The notes under the pieces were generated by a model that was not told where the DNA came from, made no database searches, and was given only the letters and a program-made list of their open reading frames with translations. From NCBI RefSeq assembly GCF_946481715.1, contig NZ_CAMLOV010000011.1, positions 1-56,725 on the forward strand: DNA of 56,725 nucleotides, read 5' to 3'. The DNA is from an uncultured Mucilaginibacter sp. GTDB lineage: Bacteria > Bacteroidota > Bacteroidia > Sphingobacteriales > Sphingobacteriaceae. The position numbers and the translations under genes were made by a program. Positions 32,732 through 41,149 of this stretch are shown here, in pieces (position 1 is the stretch's first letter; each line of letters opens with the position of its first letter).

Positions 32732-33742
32732 CTATTGCAATTTCTGTAGAAAGCCGTAATGCTTCATCGGTGTTTTCCCATCAGGCATTTGGTTAAAGGC
32801 CTGGTATATTACATAGGTTTTATCCTGGTCTATACCTTTAAGGACACCGCCAATATTTTTCTGTACCTCCTTATTTTCGGCTTTTAAAGCGATGGTATCT
32901 GCGAGGTTTATGGCAGACAGGTATTTAATTACAGGGTAAATGCCTTTATACGGCTCTGCGGCCAAAAGTTGCGGGGTTATTGCAAAAACAGATGGTTTAG
33001 TAGCAACGGCAGTTAGCGTTACAGGGAATTTATAAGCGGCGTTGGCCTCACTGACAACCTTTTCAAAAAAACTTTTCATCACAGCATCATTCTTATAACT
33101 CATAAGTTTATCACCTGGTGCTTTAAGTTCCGAAGCTGTGAACATTAGGTTAGCGGCATCAATTAAGCTGCCTTTATTGTATAGTTTTAGTGCGTCGTTA
33201 TAAAAATCGGGGGCGGTTTTATTTAGTATTTTATATTCGCCAACTTGCAGGATGTTTATTTTCCAGGCGTCATCGTACTTGCCATAAATAGCAAGTATTA
33301 AGCAGGTTACCGGTAAGTTTTTTGGCGAAAGTAACGATACATACATCTCTTTGTTTAATGCCGTATAGTTAATGGTATAATCGTTACTGTTCCCTTTGTT
33401 GGATATGAGCGTGTTGTTAACCCCAGTACCGGAATTCTTGGTATAGTACTCATCAACAACTTCATAATCCGCCGCGTTGAATGATTTGGCAACGGCAGTC
33501 ATAATGGTATCCATCTTTGTACCGGTTTGTGCGAGCAAGCCCGGCGACATCAACTTTTTCGCTGCGGCCACATCGTTTGCCATAAATGCCCGGAAGAGTT
33601 TCTTATTTAGGGGGTGTATCTCGGTTTGTATACCGCCATCGATATGGTCGTTAACCCAGGTTCCGTTGGCGCTAAAATTGCAACTGTTAATTGCTGGAAT
33701 CACTAAAAAGGCGAGCAATAAAAATGCGATGTGTTTTTTCAT
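32732..33742 (-). CDS. Lipoprotein of unknown function
   Basis: 336 residues from ATG 33742; a longer in-frame start at 33787 adds 15 residues before the signal and is rejected. Lipoprotein signal MKKHIAFLLLAFLVIPAINS then Cys21. The first part of the mature chain (about 40-190) looks like an NTF2-like or DUF3887-type alpha/beta fold (KLFRAFMANDVAAAKKLMSPGLL, KMDTIMTAVAKSFN); the second half is beta-rich. Not assigned to a family. It lies 66 bp downstream of the DUF4406-nudK pair on the same strand, behind a likely terminator. Confidence 0.72.
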   Translation of the reverse strand: MKKHIAFLLLAFLVIPAINSCNFSANGTWVNDHIDGGIQTEIHPLNKKLFRAFMANDVAAAKKLMSPGLLAQTGTKMDTIMTAVAKSFNAADYEVVDEYYTKNSGTGVNNTLISNKGNSNDYTINYTALNKEMYVSLLSPKNLPVTCLILAIYGKYDDAWKINILQVGEYKILNKTAPDFYNDALKLYNKGSLIDAANLMFTASELKAPGDKLMSYKNDAVMKSFFEKVVSEANAAYKFPVTLTAVATKPSVFAITPQLLAAEPYKGIYPVIKYLSAINLADTIALKAENKEVQKNIGGVLKGIDQDKTYVIYQAFNQMPDGKTPMKHYGFLQKLQ

Positions 33743-33771
33743 TAAAGCAAAAATTCGTTTACTAAAGAAAT

Positions 33772-33803
33772 GAAAAAAACCGCACAAACTAATAGGTTTT
33801 TCA
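33772..33803 (-). terminator. Probable terminator of the nudK-DUF4406 unit
   Basis: On the minus strand GAAAAACC, a 13-base loop, then GGTTTTTTTC: a weak A/T-rich stem ending in a T-run. Confidence 0.4.
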
Positions 33804-33807
33804 AAAA

Positions 33808-34182
33808 CTATGCTTCTGTGTGTTTTAACACGTCATCCAGGCTGTAAAAAACCTTCAAGCCCATATTTTCCGCATACGCCACATCGCCGTCCGCGCCTTT
33901 TGATGCACCCTCTATACGGAGGATAGCATCGCAACGGGTAATTAACCTGTGGGCAATGGGATAGGAGATCTCCTCATAAATCTCGTCGCCCGGGTATTTG
34001 CTGCCGGCTTGCTTTAAAAGCGGCAGGGCAAACCACTCGCCAATAATAGGGATATGCCCGGCGCGGAACAGCGCTAAAGCGGGTTCTTCCATGCGTTGCA
34101 GATTTTGCGCCATCAGGGTTGGGTCGTCGTTGGTTCCCGAACGGTAGGGGCCGGCGATAAGGATAGTTAGGGATCTCTTCAT
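33808..34182 (-). CDS. DUF4406 protein (nucleoside deoxyribosyltransferase-like fold)
   Basis: 124 residues with a Rossmann-like fold: [10 protein letters not shown] at the N-terminus, [28 protein letters not shown] and [18 protein letters not shown]. The layout matches DUF4406 and the wider nucleoside 2-deoxyribosyltransferase superfamily, whose catalytic Glu sits in the GxxxExxxA segment (here DGDVAYAE). It overlaps nudK by four bases, so a nucleotide-hydrolysis or sanitation link is likely; the substrate is unknown. Confidence 0.82.
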   Translation of the reverse strand: MKRSLTILIAGPYRSGTNDDPTLMAQNLQRMEEPALALFRAGHIPIIGEWFALPLLKQAGSKYPGDEIYEEISYPIAHRLITRCDAILRIEGASKGADGDVAYAENMGLKVFYSLDDVLKHTEA

Positions 34183-34757
34183 GACACCAGGTTATTGATT
34201 TGTGCGTACTGTAAAAGGATAATGGTTTTGGCATCGCGGATCTCGCCGGTTTTGATCATTGCCAGGGCATCGGTAAAAGGCAGTTCTAATACTTCAATAT
34301 TTTCATGTTCATTAGCCGCGCCGCCGCCCTCGTTTACTTTCATGGCGCTTTCGTATTCTGCCACGAAGAAATAAAGTATTTCTGTAACCGAGCCGGGCGA
34401 CATATACAGCTCAAAAACCTTTTGTACCGATGATATTTGGTAACCCGTTTCCTCCTCCGTTTCGCGGCGGATGCACTCTTCCGGGTTGTCGTTATCCAAC
34501 AGGCCGGCGCAGCATTCTATCATCATACCATCTTCATTTCCATTGATATATGTAGGTAACCTAAACTGCCTGGTAAGTATTACCGTACCCTGCAGTTTGT
34601 TGTAAAGCAGGATAACCGCTCCGTTCCCACGGTCGTAAGCCTCTCGCACCTGGGTAATGGTGCTACCATCATTTTGTGTCCCTTCAAACGTGACTTTCTT
34701 TAGGGTGTACCAGTTGTCGGAGAGGATATCCGTTTTAAGTACATTAACATTTTTCAT
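34179..34757 (-). CDS. nudK: GDP-mannose pyrophosphatase, Nudix hydrolase
   Basis: Hydrolyses GDP-mannose and perhaps other GDP- or ADP-sugars. Seen: [20 protein letters not shown], the family Nudix box with EETGY following, then [29 protein letters not shown] and [12 protein letters not shown], all close to E. coli NudK. 192 residues matches. It is the first gene of a two-gene unit with the DUF4406 gene and is divergent from the DeoR-type regulator by 62 bp, so that regulator may act on it. Confidence 0.93.
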   Translation of the reverse strand: MKNVNVLKTDILSDNWYTLKKVTFEGTQNDGSTITQVREAYDRGNGAVILLYNKLQGTVILTRQFRLPTYINGNEDGMMIECCAGLLDNDNPEECIRRETEEETGYQISSVQKVFELYMSPGSVTEILYFFVAEYESAMKVNEGGGAANEHENIEVLELPFTDALAMIKTGEIRDAKTIILLQYAQINNLVS

Positions 34758-34790
34758 TTATAAATTGATCGATTTTTGATTGTTATTGAT

Positions 34791-34798
34791 TATATTTG
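34791..34798 (+). promoter_or_regulatory. -7 element of the DeoR-type gene
   Basis: TATATTTG fits TAnnTTTG exactly. An in-frame TTG at 34796 falls inside it and so cannot be the translation start; the ATG at 34820 is 21 bp further on. Confidence 0.6.
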
Positions 34799-34819
34799 AA
34801 CAAATTACCGAATAATAAA

Positions 34820-35566
34820 ATGAACTTTCAAAAAAGGAAGCAAATAATTTTTGAAGAACTGGAGAAGCAGGGCGAGGTGGATATAAAAAGGCTGGCTGCC
34901 CAACTGGGCATATCAGAGATCACCGCCCGGCGCGATCTGAACCAGCTGGCCGCCGATGGCGTGCTGTACCGTACCCATGGCGGTGCGGTAAAAGTAAACC
35001 CGAATGAAAAGCCGCACATGTTCGCCAACAAAACTGCCCAAAATGCTGCTATAAAAGATGCCATTTGCCGGGTAGCTGCCGCACAGATAGTGGATGGGGA
35101 TGTTATTTTTATGGATTGTGGCAGTACCGTTTTCCGGCTTTGCCAGTTCATTAAACACAAGAAGGTAAAGGTAATAACTAATTCGCTGCCTGTTATTTAT
35201 GAGTTACAGGATAGCACCGTGAGCCTAAACATTATAGGCGGCGAGCTGGATGCCGAACGGCAGGCTGTACACGGCAGCACCGCAAACGAGCATATTGCCA
35301 AGTACCGCGCCACCAAAGCTTTTTTAGGTGTAGACGGTGTATCCATAAACGGGCTTTTCGCCAATAGCGAAAAAGAAGCGGATATCACTACTGCCTTTGC
35401 AAACAACAGCGCTTACACGTACATGCTTTGCGATGCGGCAAAAATAGGCAGGGAAACTTACCTTAACTTTGCTGGGCTCGGTCTTATCAATGCGGTTATC
35501 ACTAACGCTGATGCGAGTAAGTTAACGGGCTTTGAAGAGCAGGGAATGGCGTTGTTGTTTGCATAA
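34820..35566 (+). CDS. DeoR/GlpR-family transcriptional regulator
   Basis: Sugar-phosphate-responsive repressor, 248 residues. Seen: N-terminal DeoR HTH (about 5-55) with ISEITARRDLNQLAADGVLYRTHGGA, the family signature, then the phosphosugar-binding DeoRC domain with DCGSTV near 95-101, ITNSLPV, GGELD and FLGVDGVS. I start at ATG 34820 (MNFQKRKQIIF) because the upstream TTG sits in the -7 box. Typical ligands are phosphosugars. It could control the divergent nudK unit; the GH78 gene at 35.7 kb is convergent and less likely a target. Confidence 0.9.
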   Translation: MNFQKRKQIIFEELEKQGEVDIKRLAAQLGISEITARRDLNQLAADGVLYRTHGGAVKVNPNEKPHMFANKTAQNAAIKDAICRVAAAQIVDGDVIFMDCGSTVFRLCQFIKHKKVKVITNSLPVIYELQDSTVSLNIIGGELDAERQAVHGSTANEHIAKYRATKAFLGVDGVSINGLFANSEKEADITTAFANNSAYTYMLCDAAKIGRETYLNFAGLGLINAVITNADASKLTGFEEQGMALLFA

Positions 35567-35598
35567 AGTTCACGGTAGTGGGACCACAAAAAAGATTA

Positions 35599-35652
35599 CG
35601 TCATGCCGAATTGAGGCTACCTTTATGATGGGGTACTGAAACAAGCATGACG
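35599..35652. repeat. Family C repeat, shortened copy 2
   Basis: CGTCATGCCGAATTG at the left and GAAACAAGCATGACG at the right, with the middle deleted compared with 24369-24464. Lies in the gap between the DeoR gene and the convergent GH78 gene. Confidence 0.65.
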
Positions 35653-35685
35653 GTTTGGTTATTTTTTTTGTGATTGGGCGTAAGC

Positions 35686-38034
35686 TTAAATAGTAAACGA
35701 ATTACTCCCCGCCTTCAATGGGTATGTTTTTGCCTTCCATACCAATACGCCAGTGGTTGCTTTTGGCAGGCTGATGTTTATTTTCCATTTGCCTTTATCA
35801 AGAGCATAACCTGCAGCAACTTTACCATTCGGGTGAGGTATCTCGCCGCTGATATTGGTGAGTGTACCCAAATGTGGCTCGATCTTTACCTTGCTAAAAC
35901 CCGGTGCATAGCTATCAATCCCTAATACAGTCCGGAAAAACTCAATGTTTGGGCTAGAGCCCCATGCGTGGCAATCAGACCGGGATGTATTTACATCGGA
36001 GTACTCGGCCCAGGTTGTAAGGCCCATGGCAATGTTTTCGCGGTAAATATCCAGCCAGTTTAGGTAATCATTACCCAGCCCCGCTTTTACCAATGCCTGG
36101 TTAAGGTAGTATTTAAAGTAAACCGAGCATTGGATCAAACTGGTGTCTTTCAGCATAGCCGTAGCCACAGCTTTTACGTCGGCACTGTTGACCAGGCCGG
36201 TTAGTATGGCCAGCGAATTGGCATGTTGAGAGTAACCGGTTTTTTCTTTGGTATCGGCAAATAATTTCTTAGCCGGATTCCAATACTTTCGTTGGATGGT
36301 AGTCTTTAACTGGGCAGCTTTTTGTGTATATAAGCTGGCGTAATCCTGCAAGCCAATTTTGCCTTCCATCTCTGCCGCCCACTGGTAGGCCATCAGTAGT
36401 TGCAGGTCATAAATAGCTGCGGTACCATCCTTAGCGTCTACGCCGCCTGCGAAATTGCCAGCCCAATCTACAAAAGCCCAGTATGGCGTGTTTTTTACAG
36501 AGCCATCTGCCTGCTGGTATTTGCTGAAAAAATCAAGCACCCCGCGTTCGCCCAATAATTTGTCCTTAATAAACTTATCATCGCCGCGATACATCCAATA
36601 ATCGTGCAGCATGCCAATGTACCATAACGAGAACGGCGATATCACCTGGGTCCCCCGCGAAGGATAGCAACTGGCGGTTATCCCCTCGGGCAAGCGCGAG
36701 TGGTCCATTTGGTTAAGTGCATTACGTGCCAGCCGGTCATCATTGGTATTATAATAAGATACCATGGCCTGTATGCGGGTATCGCCGATGTATTGCAGTT
36801 GCTCGTAATATGGGCAGTCGGTATAAGTTTCCCAGGCGTTTAATCTCGCAGTAAGCCAGCCGATATCCAGCATTTGTTTTATCTCGGCATTATCTGTGTT
36901 CATTACCGAGGCTTGTTTGAAGGGATAGCCCGTAAAAGTGCCGTACAGGTCATCAATCACCAGCGGCTCGTCCTTTGTTTTTACAATAAGCCTGATATAA
37001 CGGAAGCTGCGGAAATTTAAGGTGGTGAACGATTGTTCTTTGCTGCCATCGGCTATCAGGCTATCTATCCTCGCTACAAACTCTTTTCCGTCCACATCGT
37101 TACGGTTGCCTTTTATAACGCCCCCGCTACCTTTTTTATAAAGGGACTCGGCATAGCCGAGGGATATCCCCGCATCTTTGCCGCCGCTAAAATTTAAGGT
37201 TACGTAGGCGTTTGTTAAAAAGGCCTGGTCGAGCAGCAAAACCGCCGTGGTATTGGCTGGTATAGCAACCTGAGCTTTTTGCTGCGGGAAACCGGCCGGG
37301 GCTGTAACTCCAACTGCACCACGCAATTTAACCAGGCGCTGGTAAGTCATTTCTCTTGCGGGTAACGAGGAGGGCACCAACGCCCACTCTATACCCCATG
37401 CGGTGCCTTTAAGCCTGCCATCGGCGAGTTTATTTGCCCCGGGCCAGGCAGCATCATCAAAGCCTGCAACTTTCCAATTCCCCTTAACTGTTTTGCTCAC
37501 ATAAACCATTTCGCCTTTGCTGGCGGCAAAAAAGTAGCCCGGTACAGGTTCGTGCCCAACATCGCGGATGCTTTTCCAGGTTTCATTGGTATTTAATATT
37601 TCTTCTGATGGAGAATTGCCTTGCAAAATGAAACCGGTGCGGACGCTGATCTGCGCGGCCGGGCTGTATTGCGCCTCGTTCCAAACCATCGCAGCTATGG
37701 TGTTTTTGCCGGTGATGAGGTAGGGGGCAAGGTCGACCGTTTCGTAATTCCAATAGTAAGTATCGCCTCGCGCCGGCCCTAATGACACCAGCATACCATT
37801 TACATACAGCTTGTACCGGTTATCCGCAGATACATGTACCACAAACTTTGCGGGCTTAACAGCTAACTCCACAGTTTTGCGGAAATAGAACACGCCGTAA
37901 GTAGAGCCATTATCGCCCTGGGCCGCTATCCATTTGGCATGCCACTCTTTGGGGGCAGCCGCAGAATTGGGGGTTTGCGCAAAAGCACACTGAAATGTAA
38001 AAGCGATTAGCAGTAACGTAATTAATGTTCTCAT
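35686..38034 (-). CDS. GH78 alpha-L-rhamnosidase, secreted
   Basis: Releases L-rhamnose from plant or microbial glycans; inverting (alpha/alpha)6 barrel. Start at ATG 38034 gives signal peptide MRTLITLLLIAFTFQCAFAQ; the frame continues up to 38091 but that adds residues before the signal. Seen: N-terminal beta domain (EWHAKWIAAQG, ARGDTYYWNYETVDLAPYL), then the catalytic barrel with DCPYYEQLQYIGDTRIQA (substrate-contact acid region), WAFVDWAG and TTWAEYSDVNTSRSDCHAWGS, and the C-terminal beta domain. 782 residues. No SusC/D pair is adjacent, so it is not in a full PUL within the window. Confidence 0.9.
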   Translation of the reverse strand: MRTLITLLLIAFTFQCAFAQTPNSAAAPKEWHAKWIAAQGDNGSTYGVFYFRKTVELAVKPAKFVVHVSADNRYKLYVNGMLVSLGPARGDTYYWNYETVDLAPYLITGKNTIAAMVWNEAQYSPAAQISVRTGFILQGNSPSEEILNTNETWKSIRDVGHEPVPGYFFAASKGEMVYVSKTVKGNWKVAGFDDAAWPGANKLADGRLKGTAWGIEWALVPSSLPAREMTYQRLVKLRGAVGVTAPAGFPQQKAQVAIPANTTAVLLLDQAFLTNAYVTLNFSGGKDAGISLGYAESLYKKGSGGVIKGNRNDVDGKEFVARIDSLIADGSKEQSFTTLNFRSFRYIRLIVKTKDEPLVIDDLYGTFTGYPFKQASVMNTDNAEIKQMLDIGWLTARLNAWETYTDCPYYEQLQYIGDTRIQAMVSYYNTNDDRLARNALNQMDHSRLPEGITASCYPSRGTQVISPFSLWYIGMLHDYWMYRGDDKFIKDKLLGERGVLDFFSKYQQADGSVKNTPYWAFVDWAGNFAGGVDAKDGTAAIYDLQLLMAYQWAAEMEGKIGLQDYASLYTQKAAQLKTTIQRKYWNPAKKLFADTKEKTGYSQHANSLAILTGLVNSADVKAVATAMLKDTSLIQCSVYFKYYLNQALVKAGLGNDYLNWLDIYRENIAMGLTTWAEYSDVNTSRSDCHAWGSSPNIEFFRTVLGIDSYAPGFSKVKIEPHLGTLTNISGEIPHPNGKVAAGYALDKGKWKINISLPKATTGVLVWKAKTYPLKAGSNSFTI

Positions 38035-38110
38035 GAAGATATCAATTGGATGTACAATAATAAGAAAAGATTTGATAAATCGATTTAGCAATATAAAAAA
38101 ATTCCCACCG

Positions 38111-38209
38111 CGTCATTGCGAGGTACGAAGCAATCTCTACGCCGGACAGGTCGCTTTGCAAATTTGCCCTGCTAATCGGGAGATTGCTTCGTACCTCACA
38201 GCAATGACG
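38111..38209. repeat. Palindromic REP-like repeat, family A copy 3
   Basis: Left arm 38111-38137 begins CGTCATTGCGAGGTACGAAG; right arm 38180-38209 has CTTCGTACCTC and ends GCAATGACG with a 3-base insertion. Where copy 2 has GGAACG/CGTTCC this copy has GGTACG/CGTACC, so both arms changed together. Confidence 0.9.
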
Positions 38210-38242
38210 TTCTGGAGATTTTGTTTTTGACTCCTAACGTGT

Positions 38243-38791
38243 TCAGACAGCTTCGTCTTCCATCTTAAAAAACGAAAACGAAGAGTGTCCGTACTTACGC
38301 TGCTCCACAAAGGCAGGGTGGTTGCTTAGGTTTTGCATCGATTGGTGCTCTACTATCAGCAACCCGCCGGGTTTTAGCAGGTTTTTGTTGAAGACTATTT
38401 TGGGGATCTCTGGAATCTTGTTGAGGTCGTACGGCGGATCGGCAAATACAAGGTCGTACTGCTCGGTTTCCATGTCGAGGTATTTAAATACGTCGGCCTT
38501 AAAAGTCTGTATCTGGGTTAAACCATGCTGGCGGCTGGTATCTTTCAGGTAAAAAACACATTGCTGGCTACGGTCTACACCAACAACTAAAGCCGCGCCT
38601 CGCGAAGCAAACTCCATGGCGATATTACCTGTGCCGCTAAAAAGGTCGAGCACGGTGATATCTTCAAACTCTATCTGATTAAGCAGGATATTAAAGAGTG
38701 CCTCTTTGGCCAGGTCGGTGGTGGGGCGTACGGGCAGGTTTTTTGGCGGGTTAAGCCGCAAGCCTTTTAGTTGTCCTCCGATGATGCGCAT
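38243..38791 (-). CDS. rsmD: 16S rRNA (guanine-966-N2)-methyltransferase
   Basis: SAM-dependent methylation of G966 of 16S rRNA. Seen: MRIIGGQLKGLRLNPPK, VRPTTDLAKEALFNIL, SAM site LDLFSGTGNIAMEFASRGA, and catalytic DPPYDL (near 119-124), all typical. 182 residues. The start overlaps the end of the DUF3822 gene by 25 bases, so the two are translationally linked; this neighbour pair is common in Bacteroidota as I recall it. Confidence 0.95.
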   Translation of the reverse strand: MRIIGGQLKGLRLNPPKNLPVRPTTDLAKEALFNILLNQIEFEDITVLDLFSGTGNIAMEFASRGAALVVGVDRSQQCVFYLKDTSRQHGLTQIQTFKADVFKYLDMETEQYDLVFADPPYDLNKIPEIPKIVFNKNLLKPGGLLIVEHQSMQNLSNHPAFVEQRKYGHSSFSFFKMEDEAV

Positions 38792-39579
38792 AGCGAAAGG
38801 GCAGCAAGGCTAAGTATTTTATGAGGTACAACCTGCTCGGGCAGTACAAGCACTTTAGTGTCGTTTATCTTCACGTTGCCAAAAAACTCTGCCAAGTAGG
38901 TAAAGCTTTTGTCGGATGCATTTACATCACCGCTAAGTATCAGGGTAATATTTTCGGGGCTTAGGGCAAGTTCATCAGCAACAAAGGCGCTGAAGTAGGC
39001 AAGTTCTTCGTGATTCTTGTAAGCGAAAGCGTTGTAAAAACGGAGCTTGTTATAAGTAAAGTTTAATATCTCTACGGTGCCATTCTCTATGTTCAGGTAC
39101 AGATCGGTACTGGTTGGGTAGTTGTTGGCTATGGCGGTAATCCAGCCTTTTGCGCGGTAAACCAATGTTTCATTCTCAAAAACGCCCTGGGCAGCCGCTG
39201 CCGCTTGATCTACTTTATAAATGATGGTATTTTTGCTATCCAGCGGCTGGGCGTAAACTTTATCGGTTTCTACCACATCCAGCAGGCGGGCAATGTTGGC
39301 GGCGTACTCGTTATCAAAAAGGCTTTCGGGCATCAGGGTGAAGCCGCCGGCGGTAAGCCCCGTTATTACCTGCCTGTAGTCGGCGGTTAATACAGCGTGC
39401 AATTCCTGCGGGTTGGTCAGTTCGGTAAGGGGGCAGTTCTCGGCCCAGGCTAACAGTTTGCGCTCGTCGGCTATGGCATAACTAAAGCTATGCGGGTCAA
39501 CCTGCAATAACAAATTGTAATTTGTGGCCTCGGTGAGGTTCAGTTGCTCGTCGGTGTATTTGTAATTATGTTCGCTCAT
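38767..39579 (-). CDS. DUF3822 family protein
   Basis: 270 residues, conserved in Bacteroidota and of unknown function. Seen: repeated strand-turn blocks (NLLLQVDPHSFSYAIAD, TIIYKVDQAAAAAQGVF, TDLYLNIENGTVEIL, LRFYNAFAYKNHEELAYF, ENITLILSGDV). The two-fold alternation resembles actin-like ASKHA ATPases (PilM or FtsA-like), with SGDVN and the VDPHSFS block in phosphate-loop-like places; this is inference. It precedes rsmD with a 25-base overlap, hinting at a link to ribosome or envelope assembly. Confidence 0.85.
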   Translation of the reverse strand: MSEHNYKYTDEQLNLTEATNYNLLLQVDPHSFSYAIADERKLLAWAENCPLTELTNPQELHAVLTADYRQVITGLTAGGFTLMPESLFDNEYAANIARLLDVVETDKVYAQPLDSKNTIIYKVDQAAAAAQGVFENETLVYRAKGWITAIANNYPTSTDLYLNIENGTVEILNFTYNKLRFYNAFAYKNHEELAYFSAFVADELALSPENITLILSGDVNASDKSFTYLAEFFGNVKINDTKVLVLPEQVVPHKILSLAALSLCASSEDN

Positions 39580-39645
39580 GCAGGTTTAACAAAAGTAATA
39601 TTTTTTCGGCTTACTTAATTAAGATAGTTTCTCCATTTTTGCTCC

Positions 39646-41055
39646 GTGCCATCCTCAGAACAAATATCCTCATCCTTTCCGCATCAGCCAAACGCCCAGC
39701 AGGCCGAGCTGTTTGGCAAACTGCACCGTTTTTTGCAAAGCGATGATGGCGATGAGTGCTTTATCCTGCGTGGCTATGCTGGTACGGGTAAAACAACAGT
39801 GGTAGGGGCATTGGTGAATGCTTTGCAAAACTACCGGCTAAAATCGGTACTGCTGGCGCCAACGGGGCGGGCTGCTAAGGTGATCACCAATTACAGCGGG
39901 CGTAAGGCATTCACCATCCACAAGCGCATCTACCGAAAAAAATCGGCAGTGAATATGGATGAGGCCTTTAAACTGAACGATAACCTGCAAACCAATACGC
40001 TTTTTATTGTGGATGAAGCCTCCATGATATCTGATGAAGGCGGCAGTTTCAGCGGGTCTACCTTATTGCAGGACCTGGTGAGCTATGTGTACAACAACCG
40101 CAACTGCAAACTGATGCTGGTTGGCGATACCGCTCAGTTGCCACCCGTGGGCTCCATAGACAGCCCCGCGCTGGATGCCAAACTGATGAAGGATAAGTTT
40201 ATGCTGGATGTGCATAGCTACGAATTAACCGATGTGCTGCGCCAGCAGCAGGATTCGGGCATCCTGTTCAATGTAACCGAAGTGCGCGATATCATCCGCC
40301 GCGAAGGGGAGGATTACCCGCAAATCGTTACCGAAGGTTTTAAGGATGTGATCCGCATGACCGGTGCTGATCTGGAGGAAGAGTTAAGTACTGCTTATCA
40401 TAAGTACGGATACGATGGCACGCTGATCATTTGCCGCAGCAACAAAAACGCCAACCAATACAACATGCAGATCCGCAACCGCATTTTAATGCGCGAGGAA
40501 GAACTTACCGGCGGCGACCAGTTGATGATTGTCCGTAATAATTACTTCTGGCTGCAAACCGAGGAGGAGGGCAGCACCGCGTTTATAGCCAACGGCGATA
40601 TTGTAAAGCTGCGCAAAGTGCGCCGGATGGAGGAGATGTATGGCTTCCGCTTTGCGGATGTGCAACTGGAATTTATTGATTATGCCGAAGACCCGGTGCT
40701 GGATTGTAAAATATTGATCGATACGCTCTACTCGGAAGCGCCTGCCTTAACGCCCGATAAGCAAAAGCAATTGTACCTGGAGGCGATGAAGGATTACGAC
40801 CATATCCACAACAAGCGCGAAAAGCACGAGCAGCTAAAACTAAATCCATATTATAACGCTTTACAGGTAAAATTTGCCTACGCTATTACCTGCCACAAAG
40901 CCCAGGGCGGCCAATGGGATGCCGTTTTTGTAGACCAGGGCTACCTCACCGAAGAAATGGTAAATACCGATTTCCTCCGCTGGTTTTACACCGCTTGCAC
41001 AAGGGCCACGCAAAAATTGTTTCTGGTGAATTTTAATGAGAAATTTTTTGTCTGA
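39646..41055 (+). CDS. RecD2/UvrD-type ATP-dependent DNA helicase
   Basis: Superfamily 1 helicase of 469 residues. Seen: Walker A GYAGTGKTT at 43-51, motif Ic/II APTGRAAKV and LFIVDEASM near 120-128, motif III LMLVGDTAQLPPVG, and C-terminal YAITCHKAQGGQWDAVFVD and YTACTRATQKLFLV (motifs V and VI). This layout matches short RecD-like helicases rather than RecBCD subunits. The start is GTG 39646; no ATG lies near the N-terminus. The stop codon lies inside the family G palindrome, so the last residues (FFV) may have been altered by its insertion. Confidence 0.88.
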   Translation: MPSSEQISSSFPHQPNAQQAELFGKLHRFLQSDDGDECFILRGYAGTGKTTVVGALVNALQNYRLKSVLLAPTGRAAKVITNYSGRKAFTIHKRIYRKKSAVNMDEAFKLNDNLQTNTLFIVDEASMISDEGGSFSGSTLLQDLVSYVYNNRNCKLMLVGDTAQLPPVGSIDSPALDAKLMKDKFMLDVHSYELTDVLRQQQDSGILFNVTEVRDIIRREGEDYPQIVTEGFKDVIRMTGADLEEELSTAYHKYGYDGTLIICRSNKNANQYNMQIRNRILMREEELTGGDQLMIVRNNYFWLQTEEEGSTAFIANGDIVKLRKVRRMEEMYGFRFADVQLEFIDYAEDPVLDCKILIDTLYSEAPALTPDKQKQLYLEAMKDYDHIHNKREKHEQLKLNPYYNALQVKFAYAITCHKAQGGQWDAVFVDQGYLTEEMVNTDFLRWFYTACTRATQKLFLVNFNEKFFV

Positions 41056-41146
41056 ATCAGAATTTACAGAATTAAAGAATTTTCAGGATGCAAAATAGCA
41101 GTCCTAATTCTGTTCATTCTAAAATCTTGTAAATTCTGATTCAGAC
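41050..41146. repeat. Palindromic repeat with 19-bp perfect arms (family G)
   Basis: GTCTGAATCAGAATTTACA at 41050-41068 and its exact reverse complement at 41128-41146. Inside is a second pairing, ACAGAATTA against TAATTCTGT. It covers the helicase stop codon (41053-41055) and ends 4 bp before the kinase stop, so it may terminate both genes. Confidence 0.85.
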
Positions 41147-41149
41147 AAT

